Assembly: GCA_964425215.1 (NCBI GenBank)
Contig: CAYRLW010000010.1
Coordinates: 14,203 to 78,202, forward strand
Reading direction: 5' to 3'
From: CAYRLW01 sp964425215
GTDB taxonomy: Bacteria > Spirochaetota > Spirochaetia > Treponematales > Breznakiellaceae
Length of the DNA: 64,000 nucleotides
Shown here: one piece after another, positions 15,207 to 22,398 of the stretch
Numbering within the stretch: position 1 is the first letter of the stretch
Layout of the letters: every line of letters begins with the position of its first letter
Notes under the pieces: model-generated
Told to the model about the DNA's origin: nothing
Seen by the model: the letters and a program-made list of their open reading frames with translations, nothing else
The model's database searches: none
Program-made: the position numbers and the translations under genes

Positions 15207-15358
15207 GAGGTTTTTGCAAAAGTCTGTTGCTTTTGCAAAAATCTCTTGCAGTATTTTTACAATAAAAAGATAATTATTTACATAGTATAGAATAGAAAAA
15301 TACTGCATGTGCGTCTAAGGTTGCTCTTTCAAAACTCCCTGAGTTTTGAAAGAGCCTC
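15207..15358 (+). repeat. MITE-like composite palindromic repeat, copy C
   Basis: This 152-bp copy is flanked by a perfect CAAT duplication (15203-15206 and 15359-15362). Hairpin 1 (15207-15245) has arms GAGGTTTTTGCAAAAG; the central inverted repeat GCAGTATTTTT pairs with AAAAATACTGC; hairpin 2 is identical to those of A and B. It points towards the NlpC/P60 gene, 65 bases downstream. The middle is AT-rich and could supply -10-like sequences, but hairpin 2 follows it. Confidence 0.85.
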
Positions 15359-15422
15359 CAATGCTCTAGGTTTTAAAAGCCCCCCCTTTATGGATTGGAA
15401 ATCCCAGTGTATGGTAAGGGGG

Positions 15423-16403
15423 ATGAAACGTTTATACCCCCCTATGGTAACCTTGGTAGGATTCTTTTTTGCCCTTTCCGCCGGCTTGTACGCCGCACCC
15501 TTGGAGGTTGGGGCCCCCAAAGACGCCCGGCGGCGCCTGATCGCCGTGGCGGAACAGTACCGGGGAACCCCGTACCGGTACGGGGGTCTACAGACCTCGG
15601 GTATAGATTGTTCAGGCTTGGTTTATATCAGTTTTTATACGGCCCTCCACGTTTCGGTTCCCCGAACGGTCCGGGAACTATACCAGTGGGTCGATCCGGT
15701 CCCCCGGTCTAAATTACAAATGGGGGATTTGGTGTTTTTTAACACCACGGGAACGGTTTCCCACGTGGGAATTTACGTGGGGGATAATCAGTTTATCCAT
15801 GCGGCTTCCGATGGGCCCCAGACGGGGGTTATCTATTCGTCCTTGGACGAACCCTATTGGAAGAACGCCTACGTGGGCGCCGGGCGGGCGATCCCTTCGG
15901 CCCAATGGCTGGGTTTGCTCTTAAGCCTGGGGGCGTCCTCCAGCTGGGGTACCGTGGGTACCCAGGGGCCCTTTCGGGGGGTGGGAGGCCTGGCGGGGAT
16001 AGAATACGATATATCGATCCTTTCGGTTACCCTGCGTCCCGGTTTGGAAGGGCGCTTTGAATGGGATAGGGGCCTGGGGGTTGTCCGGTTCCCCGTGACC
16101 CTTTCCCTCGGTCTATCAAACCAAGTACGGCTCTTTGCCGGGCCAACCCTTTCGTTCGGCGATGCCACGGTCCACGGAAGTTCCGCCGATCGGTCCTATA
16201 CCCCCGGCGGCGGATTGCTAGGTACCGTGGGCCTCCTTTGGAACCCCGTCTCGTTCCGCCTGGGGGATGGCCGGCTTTCCCTCTTTATGGAAGGGGAATG
16301 GCAGACCTACGTCCGCGACAGCGGCCTGGAAAGCGATTGGTCCGCCGATTTGGCGGCCAATCTGCGCTTATCCGCAGGCTTGCTGTATCGATGGGGGGTA
16401 TAA
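15423..16403 (+). CDS. Secreted NlpC/P60 peptidase with a beta-rich C-terminal domain
   Basis: The protein has 326 residues. A signal peptide (MKRLYPPMVTLVGFFFALSA, cleavage near LYA-AP) is followed by an NlpC/P60 cysteine peptidase domain (residues ~35-150). Catalytic C63 lies in SGIDCSGLVY, H114 in VSHVGIYVG and the third polar residue H126 in FIHAAS. It should cut peptidoglycan stem peptides in the periplasm. Residues ~155-326 are unlike the family: alternating hydrophobic strands with aromatic ends (VSFRLGDGRLSLFMEGEWQT, LRLSAGLLYRWGV at the terminus) resemble an outer-membrane beta-barrel. ATG 15423 is chosen for the signal peptide; ATG 15411 and 15444 are in frame too. It is a single gene behind repeat copy C. 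Confidence 0.85.
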   Translation: MKRLYPPMVTLVGFFFALSAGLYAAPLEVGAPKDARRRLIAVAEQYRGTPYRYGGLQTSGIDCSGLVYISFYTALHVSVPRTVRELYQWVDPVPRSKLQMGDLVFFNTTGTVSHVGIYVGDNQFIHAASDGPQTGVIYSSLDEPYWKNAYVGAGRAIPSAQWLGLLLSLGASSSWGTVGTQGPFRGVGGLAGIEYDISILSVTLRPGLEGRFEWDRGLGVVRFPVTLSLGLSNQVRLFAGPTLSFGDATVHGSSADRSYTPGGGLLGTVGLLWNPVSFRLGDGRLSLFMEGEWQTYVRDSGLESDWSADLAANLRLSAGLLYRWGV

Positions 16404-16411
16404 AGGGAACC

Positions 16412-18115
16412 CTACGCGACGGCCCCCCGCTTGATTTTTTTGGTGGTGGTCATTTCCAGTGGCTCGTCCAACAGGGTAACCTTTTCTATCTTTTGATACG
16501 GAAGAAGCCGTTGGTTTACCTCCGAGACGATCTCTTCGATCCGCTTGGTAATGTCCTCTTTTGATTGGGCGGCCCCAACGCCGTCCTTAAAGGTGTCCAT
16601 GTTGGGGTAAATAAGGGCTTCTATCCGTTCGGATTTTGTCCGTTTGTCGGTCACAAAACCCCGAATAAGAATTTGATCGATTTCGTCGAAAAGCTGGAAC
16701 TCGTTCTCTATCTCCTCGGGGTACACATTTTTGCCCCCCTCGGTAACGATAAGATTTTTAGCCCGTCCGGTAAGATACAGGTAGTTTTCTTCGTCCAAGT
16801 ACCCCAGGTCGCCGGTTTTGAACCACCCGTCTTCGGTAAACACCTCGGCGGTCTCCTGGGGCATTTTGTAGTATCCCCGCATCACCATGGGTCCCCGGAG
16901 TATAATTTCCCCCACCCCCCGTTCGTCGGGGTTAAGAATCTTCATGTCCACCTGGGGAATGACCTTCCCTACGCTGGTTTCCTTGTAGTGTTCCACCGGA
17001 TTAAGGGTTACGATGGGGGCCGTTTCTGTCAGGCCGTAGCCTTGAACAAAGTCGATGCCGAACTGGTTATACTGTTTAAAAATCGACGGAGCCAGGGGGC
17101 CGCCGCCGGAAATACATATCCGGATCGTGGAAAGGGACGCTTTTTCCAAGACCGAATGGAACATCTTTTTACCCGGATTAACCTTAAAGACCTTTTTAAT
17201 AAACCCGGATATGGCCATCATCCCCCGGATAAGGCCGTAAACGATCGGTCCCTTTTCCCGGACTCCCCGCAGTATCCCCGCGAGTACCTTGTTGAACAGA
17301 AGCGGTACCCCCAAAAACATGGTGATTTTCGCTTCTTTTAGCTCCTTCAGAATGGCCTTGGTAACCATCTTTTTACCGAACACCAATTCGGCGCCCACAG
17401 AAATGGCCTCTATAAAAACCGCTAGCATGGTATAGGAATGATGGATCGGCAGAAGGGCGTAAAAAACGTCTGTGTGGTAGATCCCCAGGTTGCTTTGGGC
17501 CAGGTAACAGTCGGAAACAAAGTTCCGGTGGGTAAGCATGACCCCCTTGGGGTTCCCGGTGGTGCCGGAGGTAAAGAGGATGGCGGCCAGGTCGGTCTCG
17601 GTGGCCGGATCTATGGTCGCCGAAGGTCCATCCAAATCGTACACGTAGGTTCCCAGACCCTTTTTTAAGGAAATGACCGCCTCCAGATCCTTCCGCTTGG
17701 CGTAGTAGTCGTGCTTTTCCTCGTCCACAAAGAGGATCTTCACGTCCACAGTTTTCATGAGCAGGTCGGTTTCCTCGTTTTTCAGTTGATAATCGATGGG
17801 TACCACCACGGCTCCCGCAAAGAGGACCCCCAGGTACGCCACGGCCCATTCGGGGGAGTTTTTACCCGTCACGCCCACCATGGAACCCCGTTTTATTCCC
17901 CGGCTGTGGAGCCATCGGGCTACCGCTTCTATTTTTTCCAACGCCTGGGCATAGGTAAGGGTTACTTTATCGTTTTCAAACACGGTAAAGCAGGGCCGCT
18001 CCCCGTACCGTTTTACGGTGATTCGGAAAACCTCCGGAAGGGTGGGCCATTCTCCGGAAAAATAGGTGCCGCGGAATTCATCTAAAAATGACCAGGGGGT
18101 TCGGGAAGTTTCCAT
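16412..18115 (-). CDS. AMP-forming long-chain acyl-CoA synthetase
   Basis: This 567-residue adenylate-forming ligase activates a fatty acid with ATP and joins it to CoA (or to acyl carrier protein). It has the A3 P-loop ILFTSGTTGNPKGVMLTH (residues ~179-196), the A5 motif QGYGLTETAPIVTLNP, the A7/A8 region GWFKTGDLGYLDEENYLYLTG and the hinge, GGKNVYPEEIE, and the catalytic Lys near the C-terminus in TTKKIKRGAVA. The length fits the FadD-like branch of spirochaetes. It converges on the NlpC/P60 gene with 8 bases between them and has no operon partner. Chain-length preference is not readable. Confidence 0.92.
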   Translation of the reverse strand: METSRTPWSFLDEFRGTYFSGEWPTLPEVFRITVKRYGERPCFTVFENDKVTLTYAQALEKIEAVARWLHSRGIKRGSMVGVTGKNSPEWAVAYLGVLFAGAVVVPIDYQLKNEETDLLMKTVDVKILFVDEEKHDYYAKRKDLEAVISLKKGLGTYVYDLDGPSATIDPATETDLAAILFTSGTTGNPKGVMLTHRNFVSDCYLAQSNLGIYHTDVFYALLPIHHSYTMLAVFIEAISVGAELVFGKKMVTKAILKELKEAKITMFLGVPLLFNKVLAGILRGVREKGPIVYGLIRGMMAISGFIKKVFKVNPGKKMFHSVLEKASLSTIRICISGGGPLAPSIFKQYNQFGIDFVQGYGLTETAPIVTLNPVEHYKETSVGKVIPQVDMKILNPDERGVGEIILRGPMVMRGYYKMPQETAEVFTEDGWFKTGDLGYLDEENYLYLTGRAKNLIVTEGGKNVYPEEIENEFQLFDEIDQILIRGFVTDKRTKSERIEALIYPNMDTFKDGVGAAQSKEDITKRIEEIVSEVNQRLLPYQKIEKVTLLDEPLEMTTTKKIKRGAVA

Positions 18116-18258
18116 ACCGTATACCTCTATCCTTTAAAAATCGAGGAGTTTGCCCGATTTGTTCCAAGGGGAACAAAGCCAGGGGATTACTCGTTGGACA
18201 CGAAAAACCCGCTGGGGTTGCGTGATTTTTTTTGCCCTTCGTACTATGCTACTACTAT

Positions 18259-18984
18259 ATGAAATGGTTGCCCCTGTTGTCTACGTTGCTTTTATTTTCT
18301 CTTACCGCTTGTTCGGCAAAAATCGATGGGACCCTGTTCCCCGACGGAAAAGCGGAGGTTTCCCTCTCCATGACCGTTGAAGCCCAAACGGCGTCGTTGA
18401 TCGCAAACCTCTCGGGGACCTCTACCGATGGTCCGTTGATCGACGCCCCCCGCTTTGCTCGGGCCCTGCAATCCGCCCCCGGTGTAGGGACCGTATCGTT
18501 TTCAAACCCTAAAGCCCGGACCTTGGAGGGGACCCTCTCTGTCCGTTCGGTGGACGCCTTTTTAAACGCCCGGACCAACGCTTCCGACGGAAAGGCGGTT
18601 TTTGTCCAATTCATTCAATACGAAAGCACCAGCTCGGGGGGGCACCTCCGGCTAACTTTGGACAAAAATAACGGACCGGCTACACTGGCCCTTTTTTCCC
18701 AGGACGTGACGGACTATCTGTCGGCCCTTATGGCGCCCATCGCCACAGGAGAACCGTTGACCCAGGCAAAGTATTTGGACCTGGTAAGCGGCATGTACGG
18801 GGTAGCGGTGGCGGAGGAGATTAAAAAAGCCCGTATCGATGTTACCCTCCGCTTAAGCGGACCGGTTACCTCGGTGGTAGGGGGAACCTATTCGGGTAAA
18901 TCGGTTAAGCTGGATATTCCCTTGGTAGGCCTTCTCGTTTTGGACAAGCCCGTGGTATGGGAGATTTGGTGGAAGGCTCCGTAA
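18259..18984 (+). CDS. Putative lipoprotein, function unknown
   Basis: The protein has 241 residues. A short signal sequence MKWLPLLSTLLLFSLTACSA ends in the lipobox LTAC, so it is probably diacylated and membrane-anchored. The mature part is beta-rich (GTLFPDGKAEVSLSMTVEAQ, SLEGTLSVRS-like repeats) with no catalytic motif that I recognise. The frame is open from 18232, but ATG 18259 gives the proper signal peptide. Similar lipoproteins occur in treponemes without assigned function. It stands alone, upstream of the hydrogenase promoter. Confidence 0.75.
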   Translation: MKWLPLLSTLLLFSLTACSAKIDGTLFPDGKAEVSLSMTVEAQTASLIANLSGTSTDGPLIDAPRFARALQSAPGVGTVSFSNPKARTLEGTLSVRSVDAFLNARTNASDGKAVFVQFIQYESTSSGGHLRLTLDKNNGPATLALFSQDVTDYLSALMAPIATGEPLTQAKYLDLVSGMYGVAVAEEIKKARIDVTLRLSGPVTSVVGGTYSGKSVKLDIPLVGLLVLDKPVVWEIWWKAP

Positions 18985-19013
18985 TCAAGCGTTGATTTAT
19001 ATAAGTATAAAAT

Positions 19014-19073
19014 TATATAGATAAAAGTTTAAATTATTCTTATCTTGAAGAGATTTTTCTAAGCCTATAAAAT
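19014..19073 (+). promoter_or_regulatory. Promoter region of the hydrogenase operon
   Basis: In an AT-rich gap, TTGAAG (19045-19050) and TAAAAT (19068-19073) are 17 bases apart and place the start near 19080. A second weaker candidate is TTGATT (18992-18997) with TATATA (19014-19019). No Rex-type or Fnr-type palindrome was seen. Confidence 0.45.
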
Positions 19074-19086
19074 AGGTCTATCAATA

Positions 19087-19102
19087 GATAACGGGGGTTA
19101 TC
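19087..19102 (+). promoter_or_regulatory. Hairpin covering the ribosome binding site of the hydrogenase operon
   Basis: GATAAC (19087-19092), loop GGGG, GTTATC (19097-19102) form a perfect 6-bp stem that ends one base before the ATG at 19104. The only purine-rich ribosome-binding sequence is the loop, so initiation may depend on loop accessibility. Confidence 0.45.
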
Positions 19103-19103
19103 C

Positions 19104-19616
19104 ATGACAACAACGGGCGCGACGCTTACAAAAACGGTCAAGTCGGATAAGGATTTTCAATTCCCGCCGGAACTTGACGCGTTTATCGGCGAATGGAAGG
19201 CTAAACCTGGAAGCCTTATCATGATGCTACACAAAATTCAGGAAACGTACAGTTACGTTCCCCGGGAAGCCGCAGAAAAATTGTCCCTTATTTCGGGCAT
19301 ACCTTTGGCCCGAATCTACGGGGTAATTACGTTTTATCATTTCTTTAAAACCACCAAACCGGGAAAGTACAAAATTTCCGTGTGTTTGGGGACCGCGTGC
19401 TACCTAAAGGGCGGTCAGGAGCTGATCGAGGAGGCCCGCAATATCCTCAGTCTGGCGGAAGACGGCGTCACGGAGGATGGTCTGTTCTCTATCGATCCGG
19501 TCCGCTGTGTGGGCTGTTGCGGTTTGGCGCCGGTCATCACGATCGGCGAAGATGTATACGGTAAGGTAACCAAGGACCAACTGCCGGATATTATCGCCAA
19601 GTATCAAAACAGATAG
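19104..19616 (+). CDS. hndA: [FeFe] hydrogenase subunit, NuoE-like [2Fe-2S] protein
   Basis: This 170-residue thioredoxin-like [2Fe-2S] subunit corresponds to HndA/NuoE. The four ligands fit C94 and C99 (SVCLGTACYLKGG) and C135 and C139 (VRCVGCCG). The N-terminal helical domain (MLHKIQETYSYVPREAAEKL, ISGIPLARIYGVITFYHF) is complete. It passes electrons between the NuoF-like flavoprotein and the hydrogenase in a cytoplasmic complex. It is the first gene of a five-gene operon, with a three-base gap to the next. Family assignment is secure; the symbol follows the NADP-reducing hydrogenase nomenclature. Confidence 0.94.
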   Translation: MTTTGATLTKTVKSDKDFQFPPELDAFIGEWKAKPGSLIMMLHKIQETYSYVPREAAEKLSLISGIPLARIYGVITFYHFFKTTKPGKYKISVCLGTACYLKGGQELIEEARNILSLAEDGVTEDGLFSIDPVRCVGCCGLAPVITIGEDVYGKVTKDQLPDIIAKYQNR

Positions 19617-19619
19617 GCA

Positions 19620-20171
19620 ATGCACTTTACGTTGGGCGATCTGGTGATGGATATCGCGCAGAACGCCGCCGAATCGGGGGCGACGATCGTCCACGTAATC
19701 ATAGAAGAAACGAAGAGGGAATTTGTATTTGAGGTTCGGGATAACGGTCGGGGGATGACCGAAGCGGAGCTGGAACGGGCGAAGGATCCCTTTCGGAACG
19801 ACGGCAAAAAACATCCCCATAGGCGGCTTGGGTTGGGGATACCCTTTCTGATCCAAACCGCCGACCAAAGCGGGGGTTCGTGGAGTATCGAATCCGCCCA
19901 GGGCATGGGAACCACGGTCCAAGCTCGGTTCGATCTTTTGAACGTGGATACCCCGCCGGTTGGGGATATTCCGGGGCTTTTTAGGACTATTCTACTGTTT
20001 CCGGGACCGGAGGAAACGGTCATACAACGGTCCTTCTCGGGGGATCGGGGTGATTTTTCCTATGGGCTTCGGAAGTCCGAGCTTGTATCCGTCCTGGGCG
20101 AGTTGGAATCGGCCCAGGCCCTGATACTGTTGGATCGATATATACGATCGATGGAAGAAGATAAGGAGTAA
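19620..20171 (+). CDS. GHKL ATPase/histidine-kinase-like protein of the hydrogenase operon
   Basis: This 183-residue protein carries just the ATP-binding GHKL domain. The N box is LVMDIAQNAAESGATIVHV, the G1 box DNGRGMTEAELE and the G2-like stretch RRLGLGIPFLIQTADQSGGS, with GMGTTVQARF near residue 103. There is no dimerisation/phospho-acceptor domain and no sensor domain. Genes of this kind sit between the NuoE- and NuoF-like subunits of many clostridial, thermotogal and treponemal [FeFe] hydrogenase operons. The role is unproven (regulatory kinase or assembly ATPase). The C-terminal ~70 residues have no recognised motif. Confidence 0.88.
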   Translation: MHFTLGDLVMDIAQNAAESGATIVHVIIEETKREFVFEVRDNGRGMTEAELERAKDPFRNDGKKHPHRRLGLGIPFLIQTADQSGGSWSIESAQGMGTTVQARFDLLNVDTPPVGDIPGLFRTILLFPGPEETVIQRSFSGDRGDFSYGLRKSELVSVLGELESAQALILLDRYIRSMEEDKE

Positions 20172-20175
20172 CGGT

Positions 20176-20574
20176 ATGGCGAAGATGACCCTAGAGGATC
20201 TGAGGAAACTAAGGGATTCTAAAAAATCGGACCTGCGAAAACGGGAAACCGAAGGCAAGGATATTCAAGTGATCGTAGGCATGGGTACCTGCGGGATCGC
20301 CGCAGGGGCAAAGGATACCCTGGACGCCTTTCTTAAGGCGTTGGACGAAAAGAAATTGGTGGACCAGGTGTTGGTCCGCCAAACCGGCTGTATGGGCCTG
20401 TGCCATTCGGAGCCCACGGTAGAGGTGGCGGTACCGGGAATGCCGACGGTGATTTACGGGAATGTGAATCCCCAGGTGGTCAAGGATATCGTGGAAAAGC
20501 ATCTCATTGGGCGGGAATTGCTGAACAAACTGATATTGGATCGGCCTGCCGCCGATATCATCAAAACCAAGTAA
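20176..20574 (+). CDS. hndB: [FeFe] hydrogenase subunit, thioredoxin-like [2Fe-2S] ferredoxin
   Basis: This 132-residue thioredoxin-like [2Fe-2S] protein is of the HndB type. The family blocks are IQVIVGMGTCGIAAGAKDTL, VLVRQTGCMGLCHSEPTVEV and YGNVNPQVVKDIVEKHL; cluster ligands are in GTCGIAAGA and TGCMGLC. It likely shuttles electrons within the hydrogenase complex. It starts 4 bases after the ATPase gene ends, with AAGGAG in front, and is followed after 10 bases by the NuoF-like gene. Confidence 0.92.
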   Translation: MAKMTLEDLRKLRDSKKSDLRKRETEGKDIQVIVGMGTCGIAAGAKDTLDAFLKALDEKKLVDQVLVRQTGCMGLCHSEPTVEVAVPGMPTVIYGNVNPQVVKDIVEKHLIGRELLNKLILDRPAADIIKTK

Positions 20575-20584
20575 GGGGGGAGTC

Positions 20585-22375
20585 ATGGCATTTAACCACT
20601 ACATCCTTGTCTGCGGCGGTACCGGTTGCGAATCGAATAAGAGCGATGAAATTTACCGAACCTTAATCGCGGAAGCGGAAAAACAGGGGGTAAAAGATCA
20701 GGTTCAAATTGTAAAAACCGGGTGTTTCGGTTTTTGCGAAAAGGGACCTATCGTCAAGGTCCTTCCGGAAGATTCGTTCTACGTGGAAGTGAAGCCCCAG
20801 GACGCCCCGGAAATTATTTCCGAACAGATACTAAAGGGGCGGGAAGTTCCCCGGCTTCTGTATAAAAAAGAAGCGGCAGGCCAGAAAAAGCTGGCGGTGG
20901 AGGATATTGAATTCTACCAAAAACAGTTCCGGGTGGTACTGCGGAACTGCGGTGTCATCAACCCGGAAAGTATCGACGAATACATTGCCCGGGAAGGATA
21001 CGTGGCCTTGGAAAAGGCGCTGTTCGAGCTGTCGGTGGACCAGATAATCCAGGAGGTAAAAACCTCGGGGCTTCGGGGCCGCGGCGGCGCAGGGTTCCCC
21101 ACCTGGCTAAAGTGGGATATCGCCCGTAAGGCTCCGGGGGACGTAAAATACATGGTGTGTAACGCCGACGAAGGGGACCCGGGGGCGTATATGGACCGAT
21201 CCACGATCGAAGGGGATCCCCACTCGATTATCGAAGCCATGACGATTGCCGGTAAAGTAATCGGGGCGCACCAGGGGTACGTGTACATCCGGGCCGAATA
21301 TCCCCTGGCTATAGAGCGGCTTCGGGTGGCCTTGAAGCAGGCCCACGACTACGGCCTGCTGGGAAAAAATATTCTTAATTCGGGCTTCGATTTTGATATC
21401 GAGATCCGACTCGGCGCGGGAGCTTTTGTTTGCGGCGAGGAAACCGCCCTGATCCAGTCCCTGGAAGGGAAGCGGGGGATGCCCGTTCCCAAGCCCCCGT
21501 TCCCGGCCCAATCCGGTCTGTGGGGCAAGCCTACGGTTATCAACAACGTGGAAACCCTGGCCAATATCCCCGTGATTTTGACCAAGGGAGGCGCATGGCT
21601 CGCGGCCATCGGCACGGAAAAATCTAAGGGCACCAAGGTTTTCGCTCTTACGGGAAAAATAAATAATTCCGGGCTCGTGGAAGTTCCCATGGGTACTACC
21701 CTGCGGGAGATTATCTTTGACATCGGCGGTGGAATCAAGAATGGCAAGAAGTTCAAGGGTGTGCAGACCGGCGGACCTTCCGGGGGAATCCTGACGGAAA
21801 AGAACCTGGATACGCCCATCGATTACGAAAGCCTTACCGCCCTGGGCTCCATGATGGGATCCGGCGGGATGATCGTCATGGACGAGGACGACTGCGTGGT
21901 GGACGTTTCCCGGTTCTACATGGAATTCTGCGTGGACGAATCCTGCGGAAAGTGCGCCCCCTGCCGTATCGGTACAACCCAGATAAAGGGTCTTTTGGAA
22001 AAAATAGCCAACGGAAAGGGTGAAATGTCCGACCTGGACAAGATTGAGGAAATTGGCAAGGCGATGACCAAGGCCTCCCTCTGTATGTTGGGCGGGTCCG
22101 CGGCGAACCCCAGTCTTTCCACGATCCGCAATTTTAGGGACGAGTACATTGAACATATCGTGGATAAAAAATGCCGAGCCGGGAAGTGTAAAAACCTGGT
22201 CCGCTTTGAAATCGATCCGGATAAGTGTATCGGCTGTGGCCTCTGCGCCCGCCGTTGTCCCGTAAACTGCATCAGCGGCGAAAAACGGAAACCCCATGTG
22301 ATCAACCAGGACGCCTGCATCAAGTGCGGTGAATGCTTTAACGTTTGTAAATTCGGTGCCGTCCTTAAAAAATAG
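20585..22375 (+). CDS. hndC: [FeFe] hydrogenase flavoprotein subunit, NuoF-like
   Basis: The protein has 596 residues in order: a thioredoxin-like [2Fe-2S] domain (~1-110; LVCGGTGCESNKSDEI, KTGCFGFCEKGPIVKV), the NuoF flavin/NAD(P) core (GLRGRGGAGFPTWLKW for FMN, CNADEGDPGAYMDRS), the SLBB region, the N3-type [4Fe-4S] site ESCGKCAPCRIGT, and two C-terminal [4Fe-4S] clusters (CIGCGLCARRCP, CIKCGECFNVCK). It oxidises or reduces NAD(P)H and links it to HydA; in related trimeric or tetrameric enzymes this can be an electron-bifurcating step with ferredoxin. Whether this enzyme bifurcates cannot be read from the sequence alone. Confidence 0.95.
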   Translation: MAFNHYILVCGGTGCESNKSDEIYRTLIAEAEKQGVKDQVQIVKTGCFGFCEKGPIVKVLPEDSFYVEVKPQDAPEIISEQILKGREVPRLLYKKEAAGQKKLAVEDIEFYQKQFRVVLRNCGVINPESIDEYIAREGYVALEKALFELSVDQIIQEVKTSGLRGRGGAGFPTWLKWDIARKAPGDVKYMVCNADEGDPGAYMDRSTIEGDPHSIIEAMTIAGKVIGAHQGYVYIRAEYPLAIERLRVALKQAHDYGLLGKNILNSGFDFDIEIRLGAGAFVCGEETALIQSLEGKRGMPVPKPPFPAQSGLWGKPTVINNVETLANIPVILTKGGAWLAAIGTEKSKGTKVFALTGKINNSGLVEVPMGTTLREIIFDIGGGIKNGKKFKGVQTGGPSGGILTEKNLDTPIDYESLTALGSMMGSGGMIVMDEDDCVVDVSRFYMEFCVDESCGKCAPCRIGTTQIKGLLEKIANGKGEMSDLDKIEEIGKAMTKASLCMLGGSAANPSLSTIRNFRDEYIEHIVDKKCRAGKCKNLVRFEIDPDKCIGCGLCARRCPVNCISGEKRKPHVINQDACIKCGECFNVCKFGAVLKK

Positions 22376-22398
22376 GGCGAAGATAAGGAGTAACAACG

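Noticed and set aside
18985..19103. Rex or FNR operator in front of the hydrogenase operon
   Set aside because: The AT-rich gap contains short inverted repeats, but none fits TTGTGAAnnnnTTCACAA or TTGATnnnnATCAA well enough.
21107..22396. Long open frame on the minus strand opposite the NuoF-like gene
   Set aside because: The plus-strand frame encodes all cluster and flavin motifs of the hydrogenase subunit. The minus-strand frame has low-complexity composition and no family match, so it is a shadow of GC-biased codons.
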